Of a DNA stretch of 58,360 nucleotides, positions 31,539 through 41,014 are shown piece by piece. The stretch lies in contig CACNVM010000003.1 in the NCBI GenBank assembly GCA_902623915.1, positions 1-58,360 on the forward strand, read 5' to 3'. This DNA comes from an uncultured Pelagibacteraceae bacterium. Lineage in GTDB: Bacteria; Pseudomonadota; Alphaproteobacteria; Pelagibacterales; Pelagibacteraceae. Position 1 is the first letter of the stretch, and every line of letters starts with the position of its first letter. Made by a program: the position numbers and the translations under genes. The notes beneath the pieces are model-generated. The model saw only the letters and a program-made list of their open reading frames with translations. It was not told where the DNA came from and did not search any database.

Positions 31539-32465
31539 CTACTTATTTGTTACCTGTAAGAATATATCTTCTAAATCACCCTCATCGGTAGAAATATCAA
31601 GTATTTCTACATTATTTTTTACTTCCTCAATAATTTGATCAAATTTAATTTTATTTTTGTCATAGCTTGCAGTAATTTGTCCGTTACTTTTCGCGAATTT
31701 AACACCATATAATTTAATTTTTTCAAAGTTTTTTGAATCCTTTACTTTAAATTTAATGATTTTACTTTCAATTCTCTCAAGCAATTTTTGAGTAGTATCT
31801 AATGCCACCAAATTACCTTTGTTTATTATTGCAATCCTATCGCACATTTCTTGGGCCTCGTTCAAATTATGCGTTGTTAATACAATTGTGATACCAAGCT
31901 TATTAAGTTCTTTTACATTTGCCCATAAGTTTTGTCTAAGCTCAACATCGACACCTGCAGTAGGTTCATCTAAAAATAAAATAGGAGGTTGGTGCACCAT
32001 TGCTTTTGCTATTAGCAATCTTCTTTTCATACCTCCCGACAAACTTCTTGTGTATGCATTAGCTTGTTTATCTAGCGAAACAGTTTGTAAAATTGAGTCT
32101 GTAATTCTATCTTCTTTCTTAACGCCATAAAATCCAGCCTGAAGTTCAAGTAATTTTTTTGGACTAAAAAAAGGATCAAAATTAACTTCTTGTGGTACAA
32201 TTCCTATGCAAGCTCTCACCTGTCTAGGATTTTTATCAAGATCATATCCCCACACAGTTACTTTGCCTGATGATTTCATTACTGTTCCAGCTAAAATATT
32301 TATAAATGTAGTTTTTCCTGCACCGTTTGGACCTAAAAGACCAAAAATCTCTCCTTGCTTTACTTCTAAACTTAAATTTTTTAGTGCCAAAACTTCTTGT
32401 TTTAGTTTATTACTTTTTGAATAAATTTTAGTTAAATTTTCAGAAGATAATGCGATCTTGTTCAT
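31539..32465 (-). CDS. ABC transporter ATP-binding protein, ABC-2 exporter type
   Basis: This 308-residue ATPase has Walker A GLLGPNGAGKTTF, signature LSGGMKRRL and Walker B ILFLDEPTAGVDVELR, then a roughly 80-residue C-terminal extension typical of the CcmA/YadG-type export ATPases. The cognate ABC-2 permease is not next to it, so the substrate is unknown. A perfect 19-base palindrome lies 5 bases upstream of its start, in the divergent region shared with polA. Confidence 0.9.
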   Translation of the reverse strand: MNKIALSSENLTKIYSKSNKLKQEVLALKNLSLEVKQGEIFGLLGPNGAGKTTFINILAGTVMKSSGKVTVWGYDLDKNPRQVRACIGIVPQEVNFDPFFSPKKLLELQAGFYGVKKEDRITDSILQTVSLDKQANAYTRSLSGGMKRRLLIAKAMVHQPPILFLDEPTAGVDVELRQNLWANVKELNKLGITIVLTTHNLNEAQEMCDRIAIINKGNLVALDTTQKLLERIESKIIKFKVKDSKNFEKIKLYGVKFAKSNGQITASYDKNKIKFDQIIEEVKNNVEILDISTDEGDLEDIFLQVTNK

Positions 32466-32469
32466 AATA

Positions 32470-32488
32470 TAATGTTATTATAACATTA
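32470..32488. promoter_or_regulatory. Perfect 19-base palindrome between ABC ATPase gene and polA
   Basis: TAATGTTATTATAACATTA has perfect 9-base arms around a central T. It lies 5 bases upstream of the ABC ATPase ATG and 25 bases upstream of the polA ATG. It is too close to both starts to be a terminator, lacks a T tail, and is consistent with an operator for a dimeric regulator. The regulator is not identified. Confidence 0.5.
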
Positions 32489-32513
32489 AAAAAATTAAGA
32501 TATCATTACAAAG

Positions 32514-35282
32514 ATGAGCGCAATAAAAAAAACAGATCATTTTTATTTAGTAGATGGATCTGGTTATATTTTCAGAGCTTATTACGCTCTTCCACCTTTA
32601 TCTAGGAAAAGTGATGGTTTACCTACAGGAGCTGTTAGTGGTTTTAGCAGTATGCTCTTCAAACTTTTAGAAGAGGTAAGGTCAGATGACTCAAAAAATA
32701 AGCCTACACATTTTGCAGTAATATTTGACTCTGCAAGAAAAAATTTTAGAAATGAAATATACAAAGATTATAAAGCAAATCGGTCAGAAGCACCTGATGA
32801 TTTAGCACCACAATTTGAATATATAAGAAAAGCAGTTAAAGCTTTTAATCTACCTTCAATTGAACAAATTAATTATGAGGCTGATGATTTGATAGCAACA
32901 TATGCTAAACAAATAATTAGTCTTGGAGCAAAGGTTACAATTATTTCTTCTGATAAAGACTTAATGCAACTTGTATCCAATAAAATAAGGTTATTTGATC
33001 CAATGAAAAGTAAAGTTATTGGAGAAAAAGAAGTAATAGAAAAATTTGGTGTAAAACCTAACCAGGTAGTTGATGTCCAATCATTAGCAGGGGACTCCTC
33101 AGATAATATTCCTGGTGTTCCAGGGATTGGTATTAAAACAGCATCTGAATTAATAAATAAATTTAAAACATTGGAAAATCTACTTAAGAAAGCAGGAGAG
33201 ATACCTCAAAAAAAAAGAAAAGAAACTTTAATAAATAATAAAGATTTAGCTTTAATAAGCAAAAAATTAGTAACCTTAAAAGATGATGTCCCAACAAAAA
33301 ATAAAATTGATACTTTTGATATTAAAAAAATTGATAAAAATAAACTTTATGAGTTTTTGAGAGAAATGGAATTTAATAGACTTTTGAGTCAAGCAATAAG
33401 TTTTTACGGAGAACCTGAAGGAAAAATAGTCCAACAAAATACCAAATCGATCTCAAAAAAAATTGATGTTACGAAGTATAAAACTATAAACAAAATTACT
33501 GATTTAGATAAACTAATTAAAAACCTTGAGGACAAATCATTAATATCTGTAGATACCGAGACATCCTCATTAAACCCTCTAGATGCAGATCTAGTAGGTA
33601 TATCGGTATGTTATTCTCCAAACGAGGCTTATTACATTCCTGTCAAACATAAAACAGAAAACTGTTTAAATAAAAAAATAGTCATAGAAAAAATAAAAAA
33701 AATTCTTGAAGACAAAAGTATAAAAAAAATTGGTCAAAATATTAAATTTGATAATTTAATTTTAAAAAAAGAAGGTATTAATATTAATCCGATTGAGGAT
33801 ACTATGTTGTTATCCTACACTTTAGATGCAGGCCTAAACCGCCATAATTTAGATACGTTATCTGAAATTCATCTAGATCACAAAACTATCTCTTACAAAG
33901 ATTTAGTTGGGTCTGGAAAAAATAAATTGATTTTTGAAGAAGTAGATTTAAAAAAATCAACTGAATATGCAGGTGAAGATGCAGATGTGACCTTTAGATT
34001 ATTTGATATTTTAAAAAGTCGATTAGATGAAGAAAAATTGAACATAATTTATGAAACCTTCGAAAAACCTTTGGTTCAGATTCTTTCACAGATAGAAATG
34101 AATGGTATTAAAATTAATACTGACTATCTTGAAAAATTATCTAAAAACTTTGCAAACAAAATAAAAAAAATTGAAAAAGAAATTTTTTTAATAGCAAAAA
34201 AAGAATTCAATATAGGTTCTCCTAAACAACTAGGAGAAATAATTTACAATGAATTAAAAATCGCTAATTTAAAAAAAACAAAGAAAGGTAGTCTAGCTAC
34301 AAATGCAAATATTCTTGAAGATTTAGCTTTTAAAGGACATAAATTTCCAAGATTAGTTCTAGATTGGCGTCAATTATCAAAATTAAAAAATACATATACT
34401 GATGCACTACAAGATCATGTTAATTCAAAAACTAATAGAGTACATACCTCATTTTTATTAGCCGCAACTAACACAGGAAGACTAGCCTCTAGTGACCCAA
34501 ATTTACAAAATATACCAATTAAAACAGATGATGGGCGAGAAATTAGAAAAGCATTTATAGCTGAAAAAAATAATATTTTAATTTCAGCTGATTATAATCA
34601 GATTGAAATGAGAATTTTAGCTGATTTAGCAGAGGTAAAAGAGCTCCAAAAAGCTTTTTTAAACAATGAAGATATTCACGCGCTTACAGCAAGCCAAGTA
34701 TTTTCCGTACCCATAAAAAAGGTAGATGAAAATTTGAGAAGGAAAGCAAAAACTATAAATTTCGGTATTATCTATGGAATTACCCAATACGGTCTTGCAA
34801 AACAAATTTCTGTGTCAAATCAGGAGGCTTTAGATTTTATTAACTCATATTTTAAAAAATTTCCCGAAATCAAAGATTATATGGAAAAAACAATTAAGTT
34901 TTGCAGAAAAAACGGATATGTAAATAATATTTTTGGTAGGCGGATACATTTAAGAGGAATAAACGACAAAAATTTTAGCGTAAGAAGCTTTCAAGAGAGA
35001 GCTGCGATTAATGCACCAATTCAAAGTTCAGCAGCTGATATAATAAGACTTGCAATGATTAAAATTGATGACTTAATTAATTCAAACAAAATACACAAAG
35101 CAAAAATGCTTCTTCAAATACATGACGAGCTTGTTTTTGAATGTCAAAAATCGAATCAAAAACTTGTTGAAAAAATTGTAAAAAAAACAATGGAGTCAGT
35201 CTCGAGTTCCGAGTACCACATGTTCAAAATTCCACTAGACGTAAACATCAATTCTGGTGATAATTGGGATGAAGCTCACTAA
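32514..35282 (+). CDS. polA: DNA polymerase I
   Basis: Pol I carries out gap filling, Okazaki fragment processing and repair. The 922-residue protein has the 5' nuclease domain (about 1-290; YEADDLIATYA, GDSSDNIPGVPGIG), a 3'-5' exonuclease domain that keeps acidic residues of motif I (SVDTETSSL, so proofreading is probably active) and the polymerase domain with DYNQIEMRILAD (motif A), RRKAKTINFGIIYG (motif B) and QIHDELVFE (motif C). Confidence 0.98.
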   Translation: MSAIKKTDHFYLVDGSGYIFRAYYALPPLSRKSDGLPTGAVSGFSSMLFKLLEEVRSDDSKNKPTHFAVIFDSARKNFRNEIYKDYKANRSEAPDDLAPQFEYIRKAVKAFNLPSIEQINYEADDLIATYAKQIISLGAKVTIISSDKDLMQLVSNKIRLFDPMKSKVIGEKEVIEKFGVKPNQVVDVQSLAGDSSDNIPGVPGIGIKTASELINKFKTLENLLKKAGEIPQKKRKETLINNKDLALISKKLVTLKDDVPTKNKIDTFDIKKIDKNKLYEFLREMEFNRLLSQAISFYGEPEGKIVQQNTKSISKKIDVTKYKTINKITDLDKLIKNLEDKSLISVDTETSSLNPLDADLVGISVCYSPNEAYYIPVKHKTENCLNKKIVIEKIKKILEDKSIKKIGQNIKFDNLILKKEGININPIEDTMLLSYTLDAGLNRHNLDTLSEIHLDHKTISYKDLVGSGKNKLIFEEVDLKKSTEYAGEDADVTFRLFDILKSRLDEEKLNIIYETFEKPLVQILSQIEMNGIKINTDYLEKLSKNFANKIKKIEKEIFLIAKKEFNIGSPKQLGEIIYNELKIANLKKTKKGSLATNANILEDLAFKGHKFPRLVLDWRQLSKLKNTYTDALQDHVNSKTNRVHTSFLLAATNTGRLASSDPNLQNIPIKTDDGREIRKAFIAEKNNILISADYNQIEMRILADLAEVKELQKAFLNNEDIHALTASQVFSVPIKKVDENLRRKAKTINFGIIYGITQYGLAKQISVSNQEALDFINSYFKKFPEIKDYMEKTIKFCRKNGYVNNIFGRRIHLRGINDKNFSVRSFQERAAINAPIQSSAADIIRLAMIKIDDLINSNKIHKAKMLLQIHDELVFECQKSNQKLVEKIVKKTMESVSSSEYHMFKIPLDVNINSGDNWDEAH

Positions 35283-35336
35283 AATTTAAATTGCCTAAAT
35301 TTTGACAATTTAATTTAAACTATTAGGATATTATAT

Positions 35337-36035
35337 ATGTCTAAAACTATAGCTCTTGTTGATGATGACAGAAATATATTAACCAGTCTAAGTATAGCTC
35401 TAGAGAGAGAAGGATTTAAAGTTCAAACATATATTGATGGAGAAAGCGCCCTGGTAGGATTATCTAGAAATCCTCCTGACTTAGCAGTAGTTGATATAAA
35501 AATGCCTAGAATGGATGGAGAAGAACTACTTAAAAGGATAAAAAAAAAGATGTCTATTCCAATTATATTTCTTACATCAAAAGACGAAGAGGTTGACGAA
35601 TTACTTGGTTTAAAACTTGGTGCAGATGATTTTATAAAAAAATCGGGAGGTTTTTCAATAAAGGTTTTAGTTGAAAGAATTAGAGTTCAACTAAGAAAAA
35701 AAAGTACTTCACAAGATGAAACTAAAAACTTAATAGCACATGGAAAATTAAAATTAGACCCTAGTCAACTTGAGTGCCAATGGAATGGAAAAAACCTTCC
35801 TGAAAAATTAACAACTACAGAATTTTTAATAGTAAAAGAGTTAGCCCAAAGACCTGGTGTTATTAAAGAGAGAGCACACCTTATGGATATAGCTTATAAA
35901 GAAAATACTGATATAGAAGACAGAACAATAGATAGTCATATAAAAAGAATTAGAAAGAAATTCAAAAAGGTTGATGAAAAATTCTCATCAATTGAAACTC
36001 GTTATGGAAGTGGATATAGGTGGAATATTAATTAA
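35337..36035 (+). CDS. chvI: Response regulator ChvI (OmpR family)
   Basis: This 232-residue regulator has an N-terminal receiver (acidic pocket LVDDDR, phosphorylated Asp53 in [19 protein letters not shown]) and a C-terminal OmpR-type winged helix ([16 protein letters not shown] ... [14 protein letters not shown] ... RYGSGYRWN). After the conserved switch Lys the usual Pro is replaced ([11 protein letters not shown] rather than the K-P form), which may alter signalling. The chvG ATG overlaps its stop by one base (TAATG). Synteny with ahcY and tsaE supports ChvI rather than another OmpR homologue. Confidence 0.87.
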   Translation: MSKTIALVDDDRNILTSLSIALEREGFKVQTYIDGESALVGLSRNPPDLAVVDIKMPRMDGEELLKRIKKKMSIPIIFLTSKDEEVDELLGLKLGADDFIKKSGGFSIKVLVERIRVQLRKKSTSQDETKNLIAHGKLKLDPSQLECQWNGKNLPEKLTTTEFLIVKELAQRPGVIKERAHLMDIAYKENTDIEDRTIDSHIKRIRKKFKKVDEKFSSIETRYGSGYRWNIN

Positions 36036-37573
36036 TGAATTTAGTTAAAAGTTCATCATCTATTTTAAGAAAGTTCTTGATATTTAACTCTGTTGTTTTC
36101 TTAGTATTAGGCTTATTCACCTTTTTTTATCTTAATGCTATTCAACCTAACTTAGTAAAACAAAGAGTAGAAAAACATACAGTTATAATAAATAATACTT
36201 CCAACCACATTGAAAGATTAAAAATAAATTTTGAAGAAAAGGACTTAAAAAATTTTTTAATATCAACAAGGTTTTTATTTCAAAATCTAGAAAGAGTTCA
36301 ATTTTTTAGTGTTGACGGAGAATTAATTGGAGATACAAACATCATTGATTTGGATCAGAATGTTTTTGTTAGATCAGACGCGGTTATTCAGGAAAATATT
36401 GATGCTAATTCTAATATCTTTGAAAAAGATTTATCTTCAGAGAAATCACCTCGAAAGAAAGAGAATATCAGAAATTTGATTTCAAATAAAAAAAATGAAG
36501 AACCAATTGTTATTGAAATAAAAGAAAATAATAATTTTTTTATAAAGACTTTAAATGGTCTCAAAATTGATAGTAAAGTTTTGGGTTATATACAGGTTAC
36601 AGAACAAGCTAATGAAATTTTAACAGCCGTTGAAGAAAGACGAAATTTTATTCTTAGAACAGTAATAGCTATAGCTATAGCAATATTTGTATTTTCTATA
36701 TTCTTAAATAAATATATCCTTACTCCGATCGCTGCCCTAGTTGGTTATACTGAAGCTATAAAATCTAAAGACGACTCATCAGGAAAAATAGAGAAATTTT
36801 TAGAGAGAACCGATGAACTTGGTTTGCTTTCAAGATCTTTAAATAATATGACAACCGACTTACAACAAAGAACCAGAAGAGCGGAAAATTCCTCAGCTGA
36901 TTTAGCCCATGAGATTAGAAACCCATTGGCTTCATTAAAAGGTGCATCAGAGCTTTTAGAAAATTCTTCAGATAGAAATGAAAGAGAAAAATTAATTAAG
37001 ATTTTAAGTCATGATGTGGAAAGAATTGATAGATTGATTACAGATTATTCACAAATGCTTAAAGATGAAGCTTCTTTATCGAGAGAAAAAATGAAAAAAA
37101 TTGATTTACAAGTTTTAGTTAAAAATGTGATTGATGAATTTGAGAGTAATTCAAAGGTAATAGAAAAAAATATAAAATTTAAAATTATTAAAGAAAAACC
37201 TAATGGTTATGACTTTCAACTTTTTGGTATAGATAATAGATTAGAGCAAATATTAGCAAATCTTTTAGATAATGCTTTATCTTTTAGTCCAAACAGTGGC
37301 CAAGTTTCAATTTATATACAAGGGAAAAAGGACACTGTTTCTTTTAATGTAAAAGATCAAGGCCCTGGTTTTAGCGAGACAAATACTGATAAGATATTTA
37401 AAAGATTTTATAGCAATAGACCTGAGAAATTTGGTGAACACTCAGGTTTGGGATTAAATATTGTAAAGAGTATAGTTGAAATGCATGGAGGAAATGTTCA
37501 GGCTTCAAATAGGACTGATAATCAAAGAGGGGCTCAAATTGAAGTAGTACTTCCCAAAAAATATAATCAATAG
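36035..37573 (+). CDS. chvG: Sensor histidine kinase ChvG
   Basis: ChvG is the membrane partner of ChvI and regulates envelope functions in alphaproteobacteria. The 512-residue protein has a membrane helix (about 12-32), a periplasmic sensor region (about 33-205), a second helix (about 208-228), a HAMP domain (about 229-285), the H-box DLAHEIRNPLASLKG with His292, and the N, G1 and G2 boxes (QILANLLDNALSF, DQGPGFSE, GLGLNIVKSIVEMHGG). A long hydrophilic stretch rich in Glu, Lys and Asn lies in the sensor part. The next gene here is ahcY. Confidence 0.87.
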   Translation: MNLVKSSSSILRKFLIFNSVVFLVLGLFTFFYLNAIQPNLVKQRVEKHTVIINNTSNHIERLKINFEEKDLKNFLISTRFLFQNLERVQFFSVDGELIGDTNIIDLDQNVFVRSDAVIQENIDANSNIFEKDLSSEKSPRKKENIRNLISNKKNEEPIVIEIKENNNFFIKTLNGLKIDSKVLGYIQVTEQANEILTAVEERRNFILRTVIAIAIAIFVFSIFLNKYILTPIAALVGYTEAIKSKDDSSGKIEKFLERTDELGLLSRSLNNMTTDLQQRTRRAENSSADLAHEIRNPLASLKGASELLENSSDRNEREKLIKILSHDVERIDRLITDYSQMLKDEASLSREKMKKIDLQVLVKNVIDEFESNSKVIEKNIKFKIIKEKPNGYDFQLFGIDNRLEQILANLLDNALSFSPNSGQVSIYIQGKKDTVSFNVKDQGPGFSETNTDKIFKRFYSNRPEKFGEHSGLGLNIVKSIVEMHGGNVQASNRTDNQRGAQIEVVLPKKYNQ

Positions 37574-37619
37574 TGACTACTTGATTACTATAAATTAAAT
37601 TGTTACAAGATTTTTATAA

Positions 37620-38909
37620 ATGAGCCAAGATTTTAAAGTAAAAGATATAAATTTAGCTGACTTTGGTAGAAAAGAAATTTCCATAGCAGAGTCTGAAATG
37701 CCAGGATTAATGGCTTTAAGAAAAGAATATAAAGGTAAGAAACCTTTGAAGGGAGCAAACATTCTTGGCTGTCTTCATATGACAATTCAAACAGCTGTTT
37801 TGATAGAGACACTTGTTGAACTTGGCGCAAGTGTGAGATGGTCTTCTTGTAATATTTTCTCAACGCAAGATCATGCTGCTGCTGCAATTGCAAAAGCGGG
37901 AATACCAGTTTATGCGTGGAAAGGCGAAACGGAAAAAGAGTATTGGTGGTGCATTAAACAAACTATCGAAGGTGATAAAAGTTGGAAACCAAATATGATT
38001 TTAGATGATGGTGGTGATCTCACAGGACTAATGCACAAGGATTATAAAGATCTACTTAAAAATATTAAAGGAGTATCGGAAGAAACTACAACTGGAGTTT
38101 TAGCATTAAAAAAAATGGAGTCTAATAAAACATTGTTAATCCCTGCCATAAATGTGAACGACTCAGTAACAAAATCTAAATTTGATAATTTGTATGGTTG
38201 CCGTGAAAGTTTAGTAGATGGAATTAAAAGAGCAACAGATGTAATGATGTCTGGTAAAGTTGCTATAGTTGCTGGTTTTGGTGATGTTGGTAAAGGAAGT
38301 GCGGCATCTCTTAGACAATCAGGTGCAAGAGTTATGGTTACAGAAACAGATCCTATTTGTGCACTCCAAGCGGCAATGGAAGGTTATGAAGTTGTATTGA
38401 TGGACGAGGCTATTAAAGATGCAGACATAGTTGTAACTGCCACAGGTAATAAAGATATTGTAACTGCTGATCACATGAGAGAAATGAAAGACAGAGCAAT
38501 ATTATGCAATATTGGTCATTTCGATAATGAAATTCAAGTTGATGCTTTAAAGAATTATAAATGGACTGAGATAAAACCACAAGTACATGAAATAGAACTA
38601 CCAAGTAAAAAAAGAATTATTTTATTAGCTGAAGGAAGATTGGTAAATCTTGGCTGTGCAACTGGGCACCCAAGCTTTGTAATGAGTGCATCATTTACAA
38701 ATCAGGTTATAGCTCAAATTGAATTGTGGAATAACTCAAAAAATTACGAAAAGAAAGTTTATGTATTACCGAAGCATTTAGACGAAAAAGTTGCAACATT
38801 ACACTTAGGAAAAGTTGGTGCTAAATTAACCAAAATGTCTAAGGAGCAAGCAGACTATATTAGCGTTAAACCATCAGGACCATTTAAACCGGATACTTAT
38901 CGCTACTAA
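37620..38909 (+). CDS. ahcY: Adenosylhomocysteinase
   Basis: AhcY cleaves S-adenosylhomocysteine to adenosine and homocysteine, completing the methyl cycle begun by MetK. The 429-residue protein has [32 protein letters not shown], the NAD-binding [15 protein letters not shown] and the C-terminal [13 protein letters not shown]. Only 46 bases precede it after chvG, too short for a known SAM or SAH riboswitch, and none was seen. Confidence 0.98.
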   Translation: MSQDFKVKDINLADFGRKEISIAESEMPGLMALRKEYKGKKPLKGANILGCLHMTIQTAVLIETLVELGASVRWSSCNIFSTQDHAAAAIAKAGIPVYAWKGETEKEYWWCIKQTIEGDKSWKPNMILDDGGDLTGLMHKDYKDLLKNIKGVSEETTTGVLALKKMESNKTLLIPAINVNDSVTKSKFDNLYGCRESLVDGIKRATDVMMSGKVAIVAGFGDVGKGSAASLRQSGARVMVTETDPICALQAAMEGYEVVLMDEAIKDADIVVTATGNKDIVTADHMREMKDRAILCNIGHFDNEIQVDALKNYKWTEIKPQVHEIELPSKKRIILLAEGRLVNLGCATGHPSFVMSASFTNQVIAQIELWNNSKNYEKKVYVLPKHLDEKVATLHLGKVGAKLTKMSKEQADYISVKPSGPFKPDTYRY

Positions 38910-38920
38910 AATAGTAGCCA

Positions 38921-39376
38921 ATGTTGAAATATTACTTATCTCAGATAGATACTATATCTAAAAAAATTTCATTATCTTTATCAAAAACTGACTGTATATT
39001 TTTATACGGTGAATTAGGATCTGGAAAAACTACTTTTGTAAGAAGTTTGGTTCATCAATTGCAGAAAAAAAATAGAATTAAAAAAACAGAAGTTGTAAGT
39101 CCAACTTTTAGTCTGCTTCATGAATACGAGATAAAAAATTTAAAAGTAATGCATTATGATTTATATCGATTAAAAAAAAGTAAAGAATTAGAGAAACTCG
39201 GGATATTTCAAGAAAATGATGGAGTAATAACAATAATTGAGTGGCCAGAGATAATTAGGAAAGCAATTGCTAATAGACTTGAAATTACTTTTTATCATCA
39301 AAAAGAACAAGAAAGTAGAAAATTGAAAATAAAAGGTTACGGAAAATGGAAAAAATTTAAATTAAATGCAATATAA
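38921..39376 (+). CDS. tsaE: tRNA threonylcarbamoyladenosine biosynthesis ATPase TsaE
   Basis: TsaE is the ATPase partner of TsaB and TsaD in making t6A37 of ANN-decoding tRNAs. The 151-residue protein has Walker A GELGSGKTTFVRSLV (about 30-44), SPTFSLLHEY and a Walker B-like IIEWPE. The next gene starts inside its last 11 bases, so translation is probably coupled. Confidence 0.94.
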   Translation: MLKYYLSQIDTISKKISLSLSKTDCIFLYGELGSGKTTFVRSLVHQLQKKNRIKKTEVVSPTFSLLHEYEIKNLKVMHYDLYRLKKSKELEKLGIFQENDGVITIIEWPEIIRKAIANRLEITFYHQKEQESRKLKIKGYGKWKKFKLNAI

Positions 39377-40328
39377 ATTAAAAAAAATAAACAGCGACGC
39401 ATCATTTAGAGAATTTTTTAGGCTCAAAAAAGGAAACAAAACATCAATTATCGTTACAGCCAGAAAAGAAAGATTTAGAAATTTAATTGCATATTCTACA
39501 ATAAATAAATTTTTAAGAGGCAAAGGTATTCATACTCCCAAAACAATAAGTCAACATTATAGTGAAGGTATTATGGAAATCGAAGATTTTGGTGACAATA
39601 CCCTTCTTAATTTTGTTAGAAAATCAAAAAATATTCTTCCCCTTTATAAAAAAAGTATAGATGTAATTTTAAAATTACAAAAAATAAAACCAATTAATAA
39701 AATTAAAATTAAATTAAATCAAAATTTAAAATTTGACAATTACAACTTAAAAAATTTACATAAGGAGTCCGATTTATTTTTGAATTGGTACCTTCCAGGA
39801 ATCTTAGGCAAAAAAAAATCTAAAAAATTTAAAACCAAAATAAAAATAGAATTAAATAAGTTATATAAACAAATCTATTTCAAAAATAAATTTATAGTCC
39901 ATAGAGATTTTCATGTTTCGAATATTATGCCTGTTAGAGGAAAATTAGGAATTATTGATACCCAGGATGTCATCTTAGGTAACCCCATGTATGACGTAGC
40001 CTCTCTAATTGATGATGTTAGAATAGAAATACCATTACAAATAAAAAATAAAGTTTTTCAGTATTATTTTAAAAAGAGTTCTTTAAGAAAAAAGATGTAT
40101 TTATTAAAAAATGATTTTGATATTTTATCAATTCAAAGAAATCTAAAGATACTTGGAATCTTTTATAGACTTTATAAAAGAGACAAAAAACCAAAATATC
40201 TAAAATATTTACCTTACACTTGGAAGCTTATTGAGTTAAGGATGAAAAGTAAAATTTTTAAAAATTTAGAAAAAACCTTACTAAATGCAGTAAGTAAAAA
40301 ATTTAGAATAAAAAGAAATTTTAAATGA
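39366..40328 (+). CDS. amgK: Aminoglycoside-phosphotransferase-fold sugar kinase, AmgK-like
   Basis: AmgK phosphorylates N-acetylmuramic acid at the anomeric carbon in cell-wall recycling. The 320-residue protein has the catalytic loop FIVHRDFHVSNIM and the metal-binding IIDTQDVILGNPMYDVASL. Kinship with antibiotic kinases is only by fold. The tsaE-amgK-murU order, with 11- and 4-base overlaps, supports the assignment. It is more Lys- and Asn-rich than usual, as is common in this genome. Confidence 0.82.
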   Translation: MQYKLKKINSDASFREFFRLKKGNKTSIIVTARKERFRNLIAYSTINKFLRGKGIHTPKTISQHYSEGIMEIEDFGDNTLLNFVRKSKNILPLYKKSIDVILKLQKIKPINKIKIKLNQNLKFDNYNLKNLHKESDLFLNWYLPGILGKKKSKKFKTKIKIELNKLYKQIYFKNKFIVHRDFHVSNIMPVRGKLGIIDTQDVILGNPMYDVASLIDDVRIEIPLQIKNKVFQYYFKKSSLRKKMYLLKNDFDILSIQRNLKILGIFYRLYKRDKKPKYLKYLPYTWKLIELRMKSKIFKNLEKTLLNAVSKKFRIKRNFK

Positions 40329-41014
40329 AAATTAAAAAAGCAATTATTCTTGGAGCTGGTTTTGGAAAAAGGATGTACCCAATCACAAAAAAAATTCCAA
40401 AGCCACTAGTAAAAATCAAAAACAAAACTATACTTGAGAATACTGTCAATTTTTTAATTTCACTTGGAATAAAACATATAGTTATAAATACACATTATCT
40501 CCATAATCAAATTTCTAGCTTCGTAAAAAACAAAAAATTCTCTTGCAAAATAGATTTAGTTTTTGAAAAAAATAAAATATTAAATACCGGTGGGGGAGTC
40601 TTAAATGCTTCAAAAAAATTTAAAAAACAAGTCTTCTTTGTATTAAATCCAGATACTCTTTGGAGAAAAGGATATAAGAAAGAGTTTAAAAATTTAATAA
40701 AAATTTATCAAAAAAATAAAAAACCAGCTTTGCTTTTAATTCCGAAGAGTAAAAGTTTCGATAAATCATTCAAAGGAGATTTCAATTTAAATTCTAGAAA
40801 ACAAGTTTTGAGGCAAAAAAATAATAAACTTATTTTTACAGGTGCCCAAATCCTCACAAGATCAGTATTCAAGTCGAAAAAAATAAAGCCGTTTTCTATG
40901 AATAAAGTGTGGGATAATTTAATTAAAAAAAAGGAATTAGTAGGTATCTTAAGTAAACAAAAATTCTTACATATCAATAATTATAAGATTTACAGGAAAT
41001 TAATTAAGTATTAG
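40325..41014 (+). CDS. murU: Nucleotidyltransferase, MurU-like (MurNAc-1-phosphate uridylyltransferase)
   Basis: The 229-residue nucleotidyltransferase starts with the pyrophosphorylase motif IILGAGFGKRMYPITKKIPKPLVKI and has LNTGGGVLNASK and the metal-binding FVLNPDTLW. MurU makes UDP-MurNAc from MurNAc-1-phosphate. The assignment rests on coupling (ATGA) to the AmgK-like kinase; another sugar-1-phosphate nucleotidyltransferase cannot be ruled out. Its last 11 bases overlap the opposing gpmA gene. Confidence 0.8.
   Translation: MKIKKAIILGAGFGKRMYPITKKIPKPLVKIKNKTILENTVNFLISLGIKHIVINTHYLHNQISSFVKNKKFSCKIDLVFEKNKILNTGGGVLNASKKFKKQVFFVLNPDTLWRKGYKKEFKNLIKIYQKNKKPALLLIPKSKSFDKSFKGDFNLNSRKQVLRQKNNKLIFTGAQILTRSVFKSKKIKPFSMNKVWDNLIKKKELVGILSKQKFLHINNYKIYRKLIKY

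Noticed and set aside
31539-32465. ATPase subunit (BioM) for BioY
   Set aside because: The protein has the C-terminal extension and motif style of ABC-2 export ATPases rather than an ECF ATPase, and no EcfT-like gene is present.
37574-37619. Possible SAM or SAH riboswitch before ahcY (and before metK)
   Set aside because: Only 46 bases precede ahcY and none precede metK (one-base overlap with lnt), too little for any known SAM or SAH aptamer, and no pseudoknot pattern was seen.
39366-40328. Antibiotic (aminoglycoside) resistance kinase
   Set aside because: It has only the phosphotransferase fold. Its place between tsaE and a MurU-like gene fits the AmgK cell-wall recycling kinase.
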